Of a DNA stretch of 15,156 nucleotides, positions 1-6,221 are shown one piece after another. This DNA comes from JAVBQJ01 sp045532655 (GTDB taxonomy: Bacteria; Verrucomicrobiota; Lentisphaeria; Victivallales; Victivallaceae): NCBI GenBank assembly GCA_045532655.1, contig JAZSGI010000181.1, positions 1-15,156 on the forward strand, in the 5' to 3' direction. Position 1 is the first letter of the stretch; each line of letters opens with the position of its first letter. Under the pieces are notes generated by a model, which saw only the letters and a program-made list of their open reading frames with translations, was not told where the DNA came from and ran no database searches. The position numbers were made by a program, and so were the translations under genes.

Positions 1-143
1 GTCTTTATGCCGAAGATGAACGCAAGGTCAAACGCTGCTCTCACGACAACCCGGATATCAAGGCTCTCTATGAAGAGTTCCTGGGCAAGCCCGGCAGCGA
101 AAAGGCTCACCATCTGCTCCACACCCATTACCACTCCAAGTAA
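1..143 (+). CDS. [FeFe]-hydrogenase catalytic subunit, C-terminal fragment
   Basis: Only the last 46 residues are present, and the gene begins before the window. The frame that opens at base 3 ends in LYEEFLGKPGSEKAHHLLHT followed by HYHSK. This matches the characteristic C-terminus of group A [FeFe]-hydrogenases (HndD/HydA type), where a 'LYEEFLG-P-S--AH-LLHTHY' tail forms the small-subunit-like domain wrapping the H-cluster domain. The enzyme reversibly interconverts protons and H2 using ferredoxin or NAD(P)H-derived electrons in the cytoplasm. The catalytic cysteines and FeS domains are outside the window, so the electron partner cannot be decided. A hairpin terminator about 40 bases downstream suggests this is the last gene of its operon. 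The family call is fairly sure because the tail is distinctive; the subclass is inference. Confidence 0.85.
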   Translation, partial: LYAEDERKVKRCSHDNPDIKALYEEFLGKPGSEKAHHLLHTHYHSK

Positions 144-181
144 TGGCAGGTGCCGAAGCAGCCTTTGCTGAAGCATAAAAT

Positions 182-226
182 AAGCTCCTGCAAAATCATC
201 ACGATTTTGCAGGAGTTTGTGTTTTT
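182..226 (+). terminator. Rho-independent terminator after the hydrogenase gene
   Basis: A perfect 13-bp stem (CTCCTGCAAAATC / GATTTTGCAGGAG) encloses a 5-base loop at 185-215. The stem can be extended by three A-T/G-T pairs at the base. It is followed on the plus strand by TTTGTGTTTTT. On the minus strand the hairpin is followed by a weaker T-rich stretch (CTTATTTT), so it may also stop transcription arriving from the URO-D gene that ends at 265. Confidence 0.9.
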
Positions 227-264
227 AAATAATTTCACAGCCGGGCTGAACAGCCGGTTGTTTT

Positions 265-1239
265 TTATTCCGGATAGTTGCCCAGCTGCTGCCAGAGACG
301 GTGGATGAGGTGATACCGTTCAAGACGCATACCTGTATAAATGCAGTTGCTGGTAGAGAAGATGTAACCACCGCCGGGCATACCGTGTTTAAGGGCATAA
401 CGTACTGATTCTTCCACTTGCTCTTCAGTTCCGGTATCAAGGGCGCCGCAATTTACATTGCCGATAAGACACACTTTGTCGCCGTACATTTTTTTGACCT
501 CTGCAATATCAACGTGGCCCTGCGGATCAAGGGAATGGAGTGCGTGGGGTTTGCAGTCGATTATCTGGTCGATGATCGGCATGATATTGCCGTCGGTATG
601 TTTGATGGAGTAAAACCCCATTTCGGTATATGCGGCAATAAGGTCTTTAAGGAACGGGGCCACAAAGACGGAGAATTGCTCCGGCGAAAGGAAGGGATTG
701 TCGTTCATGCAGTAATCTGCACAGAGGGCGAATCCGTCTATGGCATCGCATTTTTTCAGATATTCAGCTCTTTTTATACTGGTTTCCAGTTCTTTTTTGG
801 CCTTATCAAGGAGCTTATCCGGGTTTTCGTACATATCTGCAATAAATTCGATCATATCGTTCCCGGTGGGGATGGGGAAGGTGCAATCCCCGTGTACCAT
901 AATAAAATATTTGCCGCCGCTGCGTTCTTTCACCAGCTGGCACTGCAAAGCAGTTTCTTCATCCGACCACGGATTGGGGTGGACAAAAATGGCAGAGTGA
1001 TCGTAGCGTTCAGCAATGTCAATAAAAAGGTCTGCCATATCGATACGGTGCAGCTGCCTCTCCTTTTCCTCCATCTGCATCCAGTTTTCGTAGACACGGT
1101 TGGTGGGATGTACCTTGCCGAAAACTTCCATAGTCAGGAAGAACACCAGTTCAAAATGAGGGACACGTCCCCGGGGGGTGCCGTGGTTCAGTGCATTGAT
1201 AAAAGCCTCTTTAGGGGAGGAAAATGGTTTATAGATCAT
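265..1239 (-). CDS. URO-D family protein (methyltransferase-like, variant zinc motif)
   Basis: This is a 324-residue cytoplasmic protein of the uroporphyrinogen decarboxylase / methylcobamide methyltransferase superfamily. Family features visible are the N-terminal region with RVPHFEL, the 'MVHGDCTF' strand near residue 115, 'LSPEQFSVFVAPFLKDL' at 184-200, 'KHTDGNIMPII' at 213-223, and a C-terminal 'STSNCI' at 295-300. In MtaA/MtbA enzymes zinc is held by an H-x-C...C triad. Here the matching positions read H214-T-D216 and C299, so the middle cysteine is an aspartate. True heme-pathway HemE is unlikely given this motif and the context. The start is ATG 1239, with AAGGAG ten bases upstream. 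The gene lies 121 bases behind the AraC gene on the same strand, so it may be under that regulator's control. Function is probably corrinoid- or methyl-related, but the substrate is unknown. Confidence 0.8.
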   Translation of the reverse strand: MIYKPFSSPKEAFINALNHGTPRGRVPHFELVFFLTMEVFGKVHPTNRVYENWMQMEEKERQLHRIDMADLFIDIAERYDHSAIFVHPNPWSDEETALQCQLVKERSGGKYFIMVHGDCTFPIPTGNDMIEFIADMYENPDKLLDKAKKELETSIKRAEYLKKCDAIDGFALCADYCMNDNPFLSPEQFSVFVAPFLKDLIAAYTEMGFYSIKHTDGNIMPIIDQIIDCKPHALHSLDPQGHVDIAEVKKMYGDKVCLIGNVNCGALDTGTEEQVEESVRYALKHGMPGGGYIFSTSNCIYTGMRLERYHLIHRLWQQLGNYPE

Positions 1240-1285
1240 AAGTATTTATCTCCTTCTGTGAATTAGCGTTAAAATATTCTTACAT

Positions 1286-1308
1286 AATATACATCATATT
1301 TCCGGAAA
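1286..1308 (-). promoter_or_regulatory. Candidate promoter/operator of the URO-D gene
   Basis: On the minus strand a TATATT -10-like box lies at 1291-1286, with no recognisable -35. Where a -35 would be spaced, a perfect 10-bp palindrome TTTCCGGAAA occupies 1299-1308. A weak -35 beside a palindrome would suit a regulated promoter. This is inference only, since the AraC and URO-D genes could also share a transcript: no terminator is visible between them. Confidence 0.3.
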
Positions 1309-1360
1309 AAAGTCTCCTTGATGATCAAAATTTTGCTCTGTATTGTCATTTTTGCATTTC

Positions 1361-2242
1361 TTACTCCTGTTGGCGTCTGGAGTGAAGCATTTTATACGCT
1401 CTCGGAGTGGTTCCGTAGTATTTTTTAAAGAGGCAGTAAAAGCGGCTGACACTTTGAAAATTCAGTTCCATTGTTATTTCAAGGATGTCTTTTTTCCCCT
1501 CTTCCAGAAGATATGCAGCCCGGTTAAGCCGCAATTCATTTAAAAAATCCGTGGGGGTACGGTGCAGGTATTTTTGAAAACTTTTGCATAAATGTCCCGG
1601 AGTGCGGTAAGCTATTTTGTGCATTTTCCTGATGCCGCCTTTCAGGTTTTCATCTTTTTTCATTTTTGTACAGAGTTCTTCCAGCCAGTCCGGGATCTGG
1701 GATTCTGTCAGGAATGTATCAATATCTATAAAGAATCTGGAAAAGATATCGCCCAGCAATATTTTGAATTTTATTTTACGCATTTGCGGCGGCGTATCCG
1801 GCAGATTCAGCTGGGTGAGTTTGTTGTAAATGGATGAAAATGTCGCCTGATCCGGCTTGAACAGGGGGGGCAGAACCGGTTTTGTGAGTTTCTGCAGAAA
1901 GGTATCATTTTCAAGGTAGACGCTTAAACTCAGGAAAAGTTCCAGTTCAAAATCAAGTATTACTGCTTCGGTATTCTCTTGCCGGTTTTTGGAAATTTTA
2001 AAAAAATGTCTGTCGTCAGGACGCAGAAAAACGATGGATCCTGCCGAAAGTTCCTGTACTTCGCTGTTGACAATATGCAGCAATGAACCCTTTTTCAAAA
2101 AGATGATTTCTGAGAAATCGTGTCTGTGGCTTGTCTGCTCTTCACGGAAGATCGACGTGTCAAAGCTGTTTGGGATATTGCAGTCAAAAACAGCAAATTG
2201 CATAGCAGGATCGATTCTGGTTTCGCTTTTTAAACTTTTCAT
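1361..2242 (-). CDS. AraC/XylS-family transcriptional regulator
   Basis: This is a 293-residue cytoplasmic DNA-binding regulator. Residues about 30-95 resemble an AraC-type cupin sensor domain (SHRHDFSEIIFLKKGSLLH, then LSAGSIVFLRPDDRHFF). Residues about 190-287 form the double helix-turn-helix domain, ending in the family signature FKKYYGTTPRAYK. I chose ATG 2242, which gives 293 residues and is preceded by a purine-rich AGAAAGAAAAGG. The frame stays open to a TTG at 2272, giving 303 residues, but no ribosome site precedes it. The gene diverges from the corrinoid methyltransferase operon and lies upstream of the URO-D gene on its own strand, so it probably controls one or both in response to the substrate. 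The family is certain; target and ligand are inferred. Confidence 0.9.
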   Translation of the reverse strand: MKSLKSETRIDPAMQFAVFDCNIPNSFDTSIFREEQTSHRHDFSEIIFLKKGSLLHIVNSEVQELSAGSIVFLRPDDRHFFKISKNRQENTEAVILDFELELFLSLSVYLENDTFLQKLTKPVLPPLFKPDQATFSSIYNKLTQLNLPDTPPQMRKIKFKILLGDIFSRFFIDIDTFLTESQIPDWLEELCTKMKKDENLKGGIRKMHKIAYRTPGHLCKSFQKYLHRTPTDFLNELRLNRAAYLLEEGKKDILEITMELNFQSVSRFYCLFKKYYGTTPRAYKMLHSRRQQE

Positions 2243-2293
2243 CCTTTTCTTTCTGTCACGGTTTTCCCGCAAAAATCATTTACTGACGGGCTG

Positions 2294-2341
2294 ATGATAA
2301 AAAAAATCGCTTCAATGATAATATAGAGCATTAAAATGATA
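2294..2341 (+). promoter_or_regulatory. Three phased ATGATA repeats, candidate AraC operator
   Basis: ATGATA occurs at 2294-2299, 2315-2320 and 2336-2341, all in the same orientation and each exactly 21 bp from the next. Two copies share the longer AATGATA. Direct half-sites two helical turns apart are the usual arrangement for AraC-family dimers. The copy nearest the plus-strand operon lies about 45 bases upstream of its predicted start, a position suited to activation next to a weak -35. The repeats are seen in the sequence; the protein that binds them is inferred. Confidence 0.5.
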
Positions 2342-2348
2342 TTTTCAA
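2320..2348 (-). promoter_or_regulatory. Promoter of the AraC-type regulator gene
   Basis: Read on the minus strand, TTGAAA (2348-2343) and TATATT (2325-2320) are separated by exactly 17 bases, a near-consensus housekeeping sigma promoter. Transcription would start near 2313 and give a leader of about 70 bases before ATG 2242. One of the 21-bp-spaced ATGATA repeats sits inside the spacer and another just beyond the -10, so a bound regulator would be expected to block this promoter. Confidence 0.6.
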
Positions 2349-2369
2349 GTAAGACGTTTCATTTTTTTG

Positions 2370-2378
2370 TGCTATATT
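2370..2378 (+). promoter_or_regulatory. Extended -10 promoter of the corrinoid operon
   Basis: TGC-TATATT at 2370-2378 is an extended -10 element (TGn plus TATATT). At the 17-bp spacing the -35 position (2350-2355) reads TAAGAC, a poor match. This fits an activator-dependent promoter. The predicted start near 2385 gives a leader of about 48 bases before GTG 2433. Confidence 0.5.
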
Positions 2379-2432
2379 ATTTACAGAGTACAATTGCCGT
2401 GTACTGTGAAGATTGAAAAATGGAGTTACAAA

Positions 2433-3461
2433 GTGGCTTTTTGTAAAAAAGAATTTATTGCCGGTCTGTGCCGTGGCGGTGTGCGCAGTTCGTTGCCGGT
2501 CATGACATCGCCGGGCATGGAACTTCTTGATGCTTCTCCCAGGCAGGTGTTCAAAGATGGTTTTCTGCAATACGAATGTATCAAGGCTCTGACCGGGAAA
2601 TTCCCTGCTACAGCCAGAGTTACTTTTATGGATCTTTCGGTGGAAGCAGAGGCATTCGGTGCGCCGGTACAGTACTCTGACCATGAGAATCCCACGGTTT
2701 CCGCTCCCATTGCCGGAACTCCCGAGGCTGTTGAGGCTCTGGTCGTCCCCGCTGTCGGGGTTTGCCGTACTGCCGAGGTCATCAAGTGTGCCGGATGTTG
2801 TGCCAAAAATATTCAGGAACCGGTTTTCGCCGGTACTATCGGACCATACACTCTTGCCGGACGGCTGGCAGATATGACAGAAATAATGATCATGCTTTAT
2901 GCTGATCCGGATACTGCCCACAAACTTATTGCCAAGGCCGCAGATTTTATTGCCGCCTATATTGCTGAATTGAAGAAAACTGGGATTGCCGGTGTTATGA
3001 TAGCTGAACCGGCGGCAGGTCTTATTTCTCCGGAAATGTGTGATGAATTTTCCAGCCGCTATATCCGGCGTATCTGTGATGCGGTAAAGGATGATGATTT
3101 TATGGTCATACTCCATAATTGCGGTCAGACAGAGGACAAAGTGGAAACCATGCTTGCTTCCGGTGCCGATGCCCTGCATGTGGGGAATGCTGTGGATATA
3201 GTAAAAATACTGCAGCAGGTTCCGGCAGATATTCCGGTAATGGGTAATCTTGATCCTGTGGGCGTTTTGCGTGATATGGATCCGGCAGGGGTCTATCAGG
3301 CAGCTTCTGATCTGCTGAACCGGACATCCGGGTTCCCGAATTTTGTTTTGTCAAGCGGCTGTGACATGCCTCCGGGTGTCCCCCATGATAATATTATGGC
3401 TTATGTTGATGCATTGAATGATTATAATAATAAGATAAAACAAGGATTGAAAAATGATTGA
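2433..3461 (+). CDS. MtaA/CmuA-like zinc methyltransferase (URO-D family)
   Basis: This 342-residue cytoplasmic protein belongs to the methylcobamide:CoM methyltransferase branch of the URO-D superfamily. Such enzymes move a methyl group between a corrinoid protein and a thiol or other acceptor, or load the corrinoid in CmuA-type systems. The zinc triad is intact: H228-N-C230 (ILHNCGQ) and C310 (SSGCDMPPG), in the GTG-start numbering. Other family marks are 'EPVFAGTIGPYTLAGRLADM' near 129-148 and 'VMGNLDPVGVL' near 269-279. I chose GTG 2433 because GGAG sits seven bases upstream; the frame is open to a TTG at 2367 without a good ribosome site. The gene overlaps the corrinoid protein gene by eight bases. 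CmuA has the same two domains fused in this order, so this may be a split equivalent. The methyl donor and acceptor cannot be read from the sequence. Confidence 0.88.
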   Translation: MAFCKKEFIAGLCRGGVRSSLPVMTSPGMELLDASPRQVFKDGFLQYECIKALTGKFPATARVTFMDLSVEAEAFGAPVQYSDHENPTVSAPIAGTPEAVEALVVPAVGVCRTAEVIKCAGCCAKNIQEPVFAGTIGPYTLAGRLADMTEIMIMLYADPDTAHKLIAKAADFIAAYIAELKKTGIAGVMIAEPAAGLISPEMCDEFSSRYIRRICDAVKDDDFMVILHNCGQTEDKVETMLASGADALHVGNAVDIVKILQQVPADIPVMGNLDPVGVLRDMDPAGVYQAASDLLNRTSGFPNFVLSSGCDMPPGVPHDNIMAYVDALNDYNNKIKQGLKND

Positions 3462-4077
3462 CTTTGATGCTCTTAAAAATGCTGTTCTCAAAGGTGACCG
3501 CAAGACTGTGATGGAAATCATCAACAAGGCTGTTGACGAAAAAACTGATATCAATCAGCTGCTGGATTGTGCCATGATCCCCGCCATGCGGGAGATCGGT
3601 GACCGTTTCAGCCGTAACGAAGCATACGTACCCGAACTCCTGATCGCCGCCCGTGCCATGCAGGCTGGTCTGTCCATTATCGAGCCTCTTATTGCCAGTT
3701 CCGGCAGAACTGCTCCCGCCACTATTGTTATCGGAACTGTCAAGGGCGACTTGCATGATATCGGCAAGAACCTTGTTGCAATAATGCTCAAAGGTGCCGG
3801 TTACAATGTTATTGATGTGGGTGTCAACTGCGGTGTTGAGAAATATGATGAAGGTGTTGCCCAGGGGGCAACCATTGTCGCCTGCAGCAGTTTGCTCACC
3901 ACTACCATGACCTATATGAAAGATGTTGTGGAACACTTCAAGGATCGTGATGATATCAAGGTCATTATCGGCGGTGCCCCTGTAACAGCGGCTTATGCCG
4001 AAGAAATCGGTGCCGACGGTTATGCCGCTGACGCCAATGATGCAGTCAAACTGGTTGATGCCATTATCGGAAGGTAA
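3454..4077 (+). CDS. Corrinoid (B12-binding) methyl-carrier protein
   Basis: This 207-residue protein is of the MtaC/MtbC/MttC type and carries a methyl group on the cobalt of a bound corrinoid between two methyltransferases. Residues 1-85 form the helical cap domain (AMIPAMREIGDRFSRNEAYV). Residues 88-205 form the Rossmann-like B12 domain: GTVKGDLHDIGKN contains the D-x-H-x-x-G signature D99-L-H101-D-I-G104, with H101 as lower axial ligand to cobalt. SLLTTT (146-151) and GGAPV (173-177) line the nucleotide-tail pocket. Length is normal for the family. Its ATG overlaps the end of the methyltransferase gene (ATGATTGA), indicating translational coupling. The reactivase gene starts five bases after the stop. 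The family is certain; the substrate is not. Confidence 0.95.
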   Translation: MIDFDALKNAVLKGDRKTVMEIINKAVDEKTDINQLLDCAMIPAMREIGDRFSRNEAYVPELLIAARAMQAGLSIIEPLIASSGRTAPATIVIGTVKGDLHDIGKNLVAIMLKGAGYNVIDVGVNCGVEKYDEGVAQGATIVACSSLLTTTMTYMKDVVEHFKDRDDIKVIIGGAPVTAAYAEEIGADGYAADANDAVKLVDAIIGR

Positions 4078-4082
4078 CGGTT

Positions 4083-5459
4083 TTGCTGCTCAAAGTAACA
4101 TCCGGTGAACTGCTGTCCGAAATTATTTCCGGAGCAGGTCACCTGCACAATACCCCTTGCGGAGGCAGGGGAGTATGCCGCCGCTGTCAGGTGAAACTTG
4201 TCAGCGGTGAATGGCTTTGCGGGGACAGAAAAGTTTCTGCCCCTGCAGAAGTTCTTTCCTGTCAGACCCGGTTGGCGGGTGCTGAAGGGGTTGTCGAATT
4301 TACTCCCCAGGCACCATCAGAAGGTATTGCGGATGAGTGGTACAATATAATACCCCCTGCCGGGAAAGAGTGTGTGATCGGGGTCGATATCGGAACAACG
4401 ACTGTTGCCGCAGTCAAATACCGTGGCGGCAGGCGCATTGCCGGGTGCGGAGCATTGAATCCGCAGGTGAGGTTTGGCGACAATTCCATTTCCCGTATAG
4501 CAGCTTCGCCGCAGTATCTGTCAGAGATGCAGGCAATTATCCGGGAAGCTGTTGAAAAACTCCTGCTTGAACTGGGTGTGGATGATGTTTGCCGTATAGG
4601 AATTGCCGGCAATACAGTTATGCTTTCAATTTTTTACGGTATAGATCCTTCCCCCATAGGGGTTGCCCCCTTTGAACCGGCTGTTAAGGATTTCCCCTCC
4701 TGTACATTATTGGACATAGAAACTCTGGCAGTACCCTGTATTTCCGGTTATGTGGGCGGAGATTTGACTGCAGGGTATTTCTGTACCCGTCCGGCAGTCG
4801 GGGAAATGCTGGTGGATATCGGGACAAATTGTGAAATAATTTTCAATACTCCCGGAGGAATTTACTGTACATCGGCTGCCGCAGGGCCCGCCTTTGAAGG
4901 AAAAGGTCTTCATTGCGGCTGCCGTGCCATGGCAGGTGCCGTGGAACATTACCGCGGGGAGAATGATTTTGATGTCGCCGGCGGCGGCGTGCCGACGGGT
5001 ATTTGCGGTTCAGGGTATGTAGATTGGCTTGCTGTGGAAAGGAAAGCCGGTCATCTGACTCCTGCCGGGCGGCTGCAGCCTGCTGCGGAGAAAAAGTATA
5101 TAGCCGGTAACGTCTTTATTCATGAATTCGATATCGGTGAATTGCTGAAAGCCAAGGCTGCGATTTATGCCGGGATCGTTTCAATGGAAAAATATTGTTC
5201 CTGCAAAGCCTCCAGTATCTGGCTTGCCGGTGGATTTGCCCGTTATATAAATACAGAGAACGCCATTGCCTGCGGTATGCTGCCGGAACGTGAATATATT
5301 TGTGTGGGCAATACCAGTCTTGCCGGGGCATTGCAGCTGGCACTGACGCCGGATGTTGCTGCGGCAATGCAGGATATCCGCCGTGGAATAAAAGAGATCC
5401 CGTTGAATACTCTTGCAGATTTTGAAGATGACTTTATAGATGCTCTGCTGCTGCCATGA
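4083..5459 (+). CDS. Reductive activator of corrinoid proteins (ferredoxin-ASKHA)
   Basis: This 458-residue cytoplasmic protein is of the RACo/RamA-functional class: it uses ATP and a low-potential [2Fe-2S] centre to reduce inactive Co(II) corrinoid back to Co(I). The N-terminal ferredoxin domain carries C26-x5-C32-x2-C35 and C60. The ASKHA ATPase fold (DUF4445 type) shows IGVDIGTTTVAAVKY (99-113), GIAGNTVMLSIFYGIDPSPI (173-192), LVDIGTNCEII (243-253), AAAGPAFEGKGL (265-276), ICGSGYVDWL (307-316) and WLAGGFARYINTENA (380-394). The start is TTG 4083, with GGAAGG eight bases upstream. An in-frame stop at 4056 leaves no ATG or GTG alternative. It is clearly shorter than the approximately 630-residue Carboxydothermus RACo, with little linker between the two domains. 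It overlaps the next gene by four bases. Confidence 0.92.
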   Translation: MLLKVTSGELLSEIISGAGHLHNTPCGGRGVCRRCQVKLVSGEWLCGDRKVSAPAEVLSCQTRLAGAEGVVEFTPQAPSEGIADEWYNIIPPAGKECVIGVDIGTTTVAAVKYRGGRRIAGCGALNPQVRFGDNSISRIAASPQYLSEMQAIIREAVEKLLLELGVDDVCRIGIAGNTVMLSIFYGIDPSPIGVAPFEPAVKDFPSCTLLDIETLAVPCISGYVGGDLTAGYFCTRPAVGEMLVDIGTNCEIIFNTPGGIYCTSAAAGPAFEGKGLHCGCRAMAGAVEHYRGENDFDVAGGGVPTGICGSGYVDWLAVERKAGHLTPAGRLQPAAEKKYIAGNVFIHEFDIGELLKAKAAIYAGIVSMEKYCSCKASSIWLAGGFARYINTENAIACGMLPEREYICVGNTSLAGALQLALTPDVAAAMQDIRRGIKEIPLNTLADFEDDFIDALLLP

Positions 5460-6178
5460 AATTAAAACTGATCATTTGCAAAGTTTTTGCCCCTGAACTT
5501 GCCCTCTTTGCTGATGTTCCCGGAGTTGAGCGGGATGTTGAATTTGTGGAGCTGGGCGAACATGCCCGTCCGCAGCTTTTGCGGCAGAAATTGCAGGAAA
5601 AGGTAAATTCCGCCGTGGGGTATGATGCCGTTGTGCTTTTTTACGGTCTTTGCGGCAGGGCTACAGAGGGTATCGAAGCGGTTTATTGTCCTGTGGTTGT
5701 GTTCCGCAGTCACGATTGCGGCGGTATATTGCTGGGCAGCCGTAAAAAATATGAAGAACTTTTCCGTGAAATGCCCAGTACACCCTTTTCTTCTGCCGGT
5801 TTTATTGAGTCCGGGGATTATTTCTGGGAAGACGGGGAGCTGGTTGAAGGCGACAGTTACAGGCATCTTGTGGAAAAATATGGTGAAGACAATGCCATTT
5901 ATATCTGGGAGGCAATGCACCCCAAACTTGACGGGAAATTGCGCCCTGTGTATTTTATTCACACTGTTGATGGCGGCACCGGTTTGCAGAAGTGCCGTGA
6001 AATAGCTTCTGCCGAGGGGCGTGAAGTCGTTGAGGTTCAGGGAAACGTGGAGCTTTTGCGCCGTGCCTTCTGCGGCAGGTGGGATGAAGATGACTTTCTT
6101 GTACTCCGGCCCGGAGAAAAACTCAGCATGACAGGTGACTGGACAGAAATAATAAAAGCTGTTCCCGCAGGTGATTGA
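5456..6178 (+). CDS. DUF1638 domain-containing protein
   Basis: This 240-residue soluble protein matches the DUF1638 family by its conserved blocks. They are an N-terminal KLIICKVFAPEL, 'VVLFYGLCGRATEGI' (59-73), 'PVVVFRSHDCGGILLGSRKKY' (79-99) and an extended C-terminal half with 'GDYFWEDGEL' and 'IHTVDGGTGL'. Cys66, His86, Asp87 and Cys88 are in the best-conserved segments and could form a metal or cofactor site. The start codon is the ATG of an ATGA overlap with the reactivase gene, so translation is coupled. The family has no assigned reaction as far as I know, but its members recur beside corrinoid methyltransferase genes. A role in corrinoid handling or methyl-acceptor chemistry is inferred. 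The stop codon lies inside the terminator hairpin. Confidence 0.85.
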   Translation: MKLKLIICKVFAPELALFADVPGVERDVEFVELGEHARPQLLRQKLQEKVNSAVGYDAVVLFYGLCGRATEGIEAVYCPVVVFRSHDCGGILLGSRKKYEELFREMPSTPFSSAGFIESGDYFWEDGELVEGDSYRHLVEKYGEDNAIYIWEAMHPKLDGKLRPVYFIHTVDGGTGLQKCREIASAEGREVVEVQGNVELLRRAFCGRWDEDDFLVLRPGEKLSMTGDWTEIIKAVPAGD

Positions 6179-6216
6179 ATCATTACTGCGGCGAACAGCT
6201 TGAATTACTTTATTTA
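6156..6216. terminator. Bidirectional terminator between converging operons
   Basis: A long hairpin pairs AAGCTGTTC-CCGCAG (6156-6170) with CTGCGG-C-GAACAGCTT (6186-6201), with a single bulged C and a small inner TGATT/AATCA pairing. On the plus strand it is followed by a T-rich tail (ACTTTATTTATTTGTTT), and on the minus strand by TTTTATTATTTC. It therefore serves both the DUF1638 operon, whose stop codon (6176-6178) lies in the apical part, and the PHP gene ending at 6222. Confidence 0.8.
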
Positions 6217-6221
6217 TTTGT

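Noticed and set aside
265..1239. Heme-pathway uroporphyrinogen decarboxylase (hemE)
   Set aside because: The methyltransferase-like H-x-D...C arrangement, the AraC neighbour and the absence of heme genes argue against it.
418..1266. Plus-strand open frame (282 codons) opposite the URO-D gene
   Set aside because: It overlaps the whole URO-D coding sequence, which has family motifs and a good ribosome site; the antisense product has none.
1318..1328. Short inverted repeat TTGATGATCAA followed on the minus strand by a T-run, as an AraC-gene terminator
   Set aside because: The arms are only five bases around a one-base centre and cannot form a stable hairpin; the T-run is separated from it.
2331..3179. 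Minus-strand open frame (282 codons) opposite the methyltransferase
   Set aside because: The plus strand holds the zinc-motif enzyme in a coupled operon. The antisense translation has no recognisable motif.
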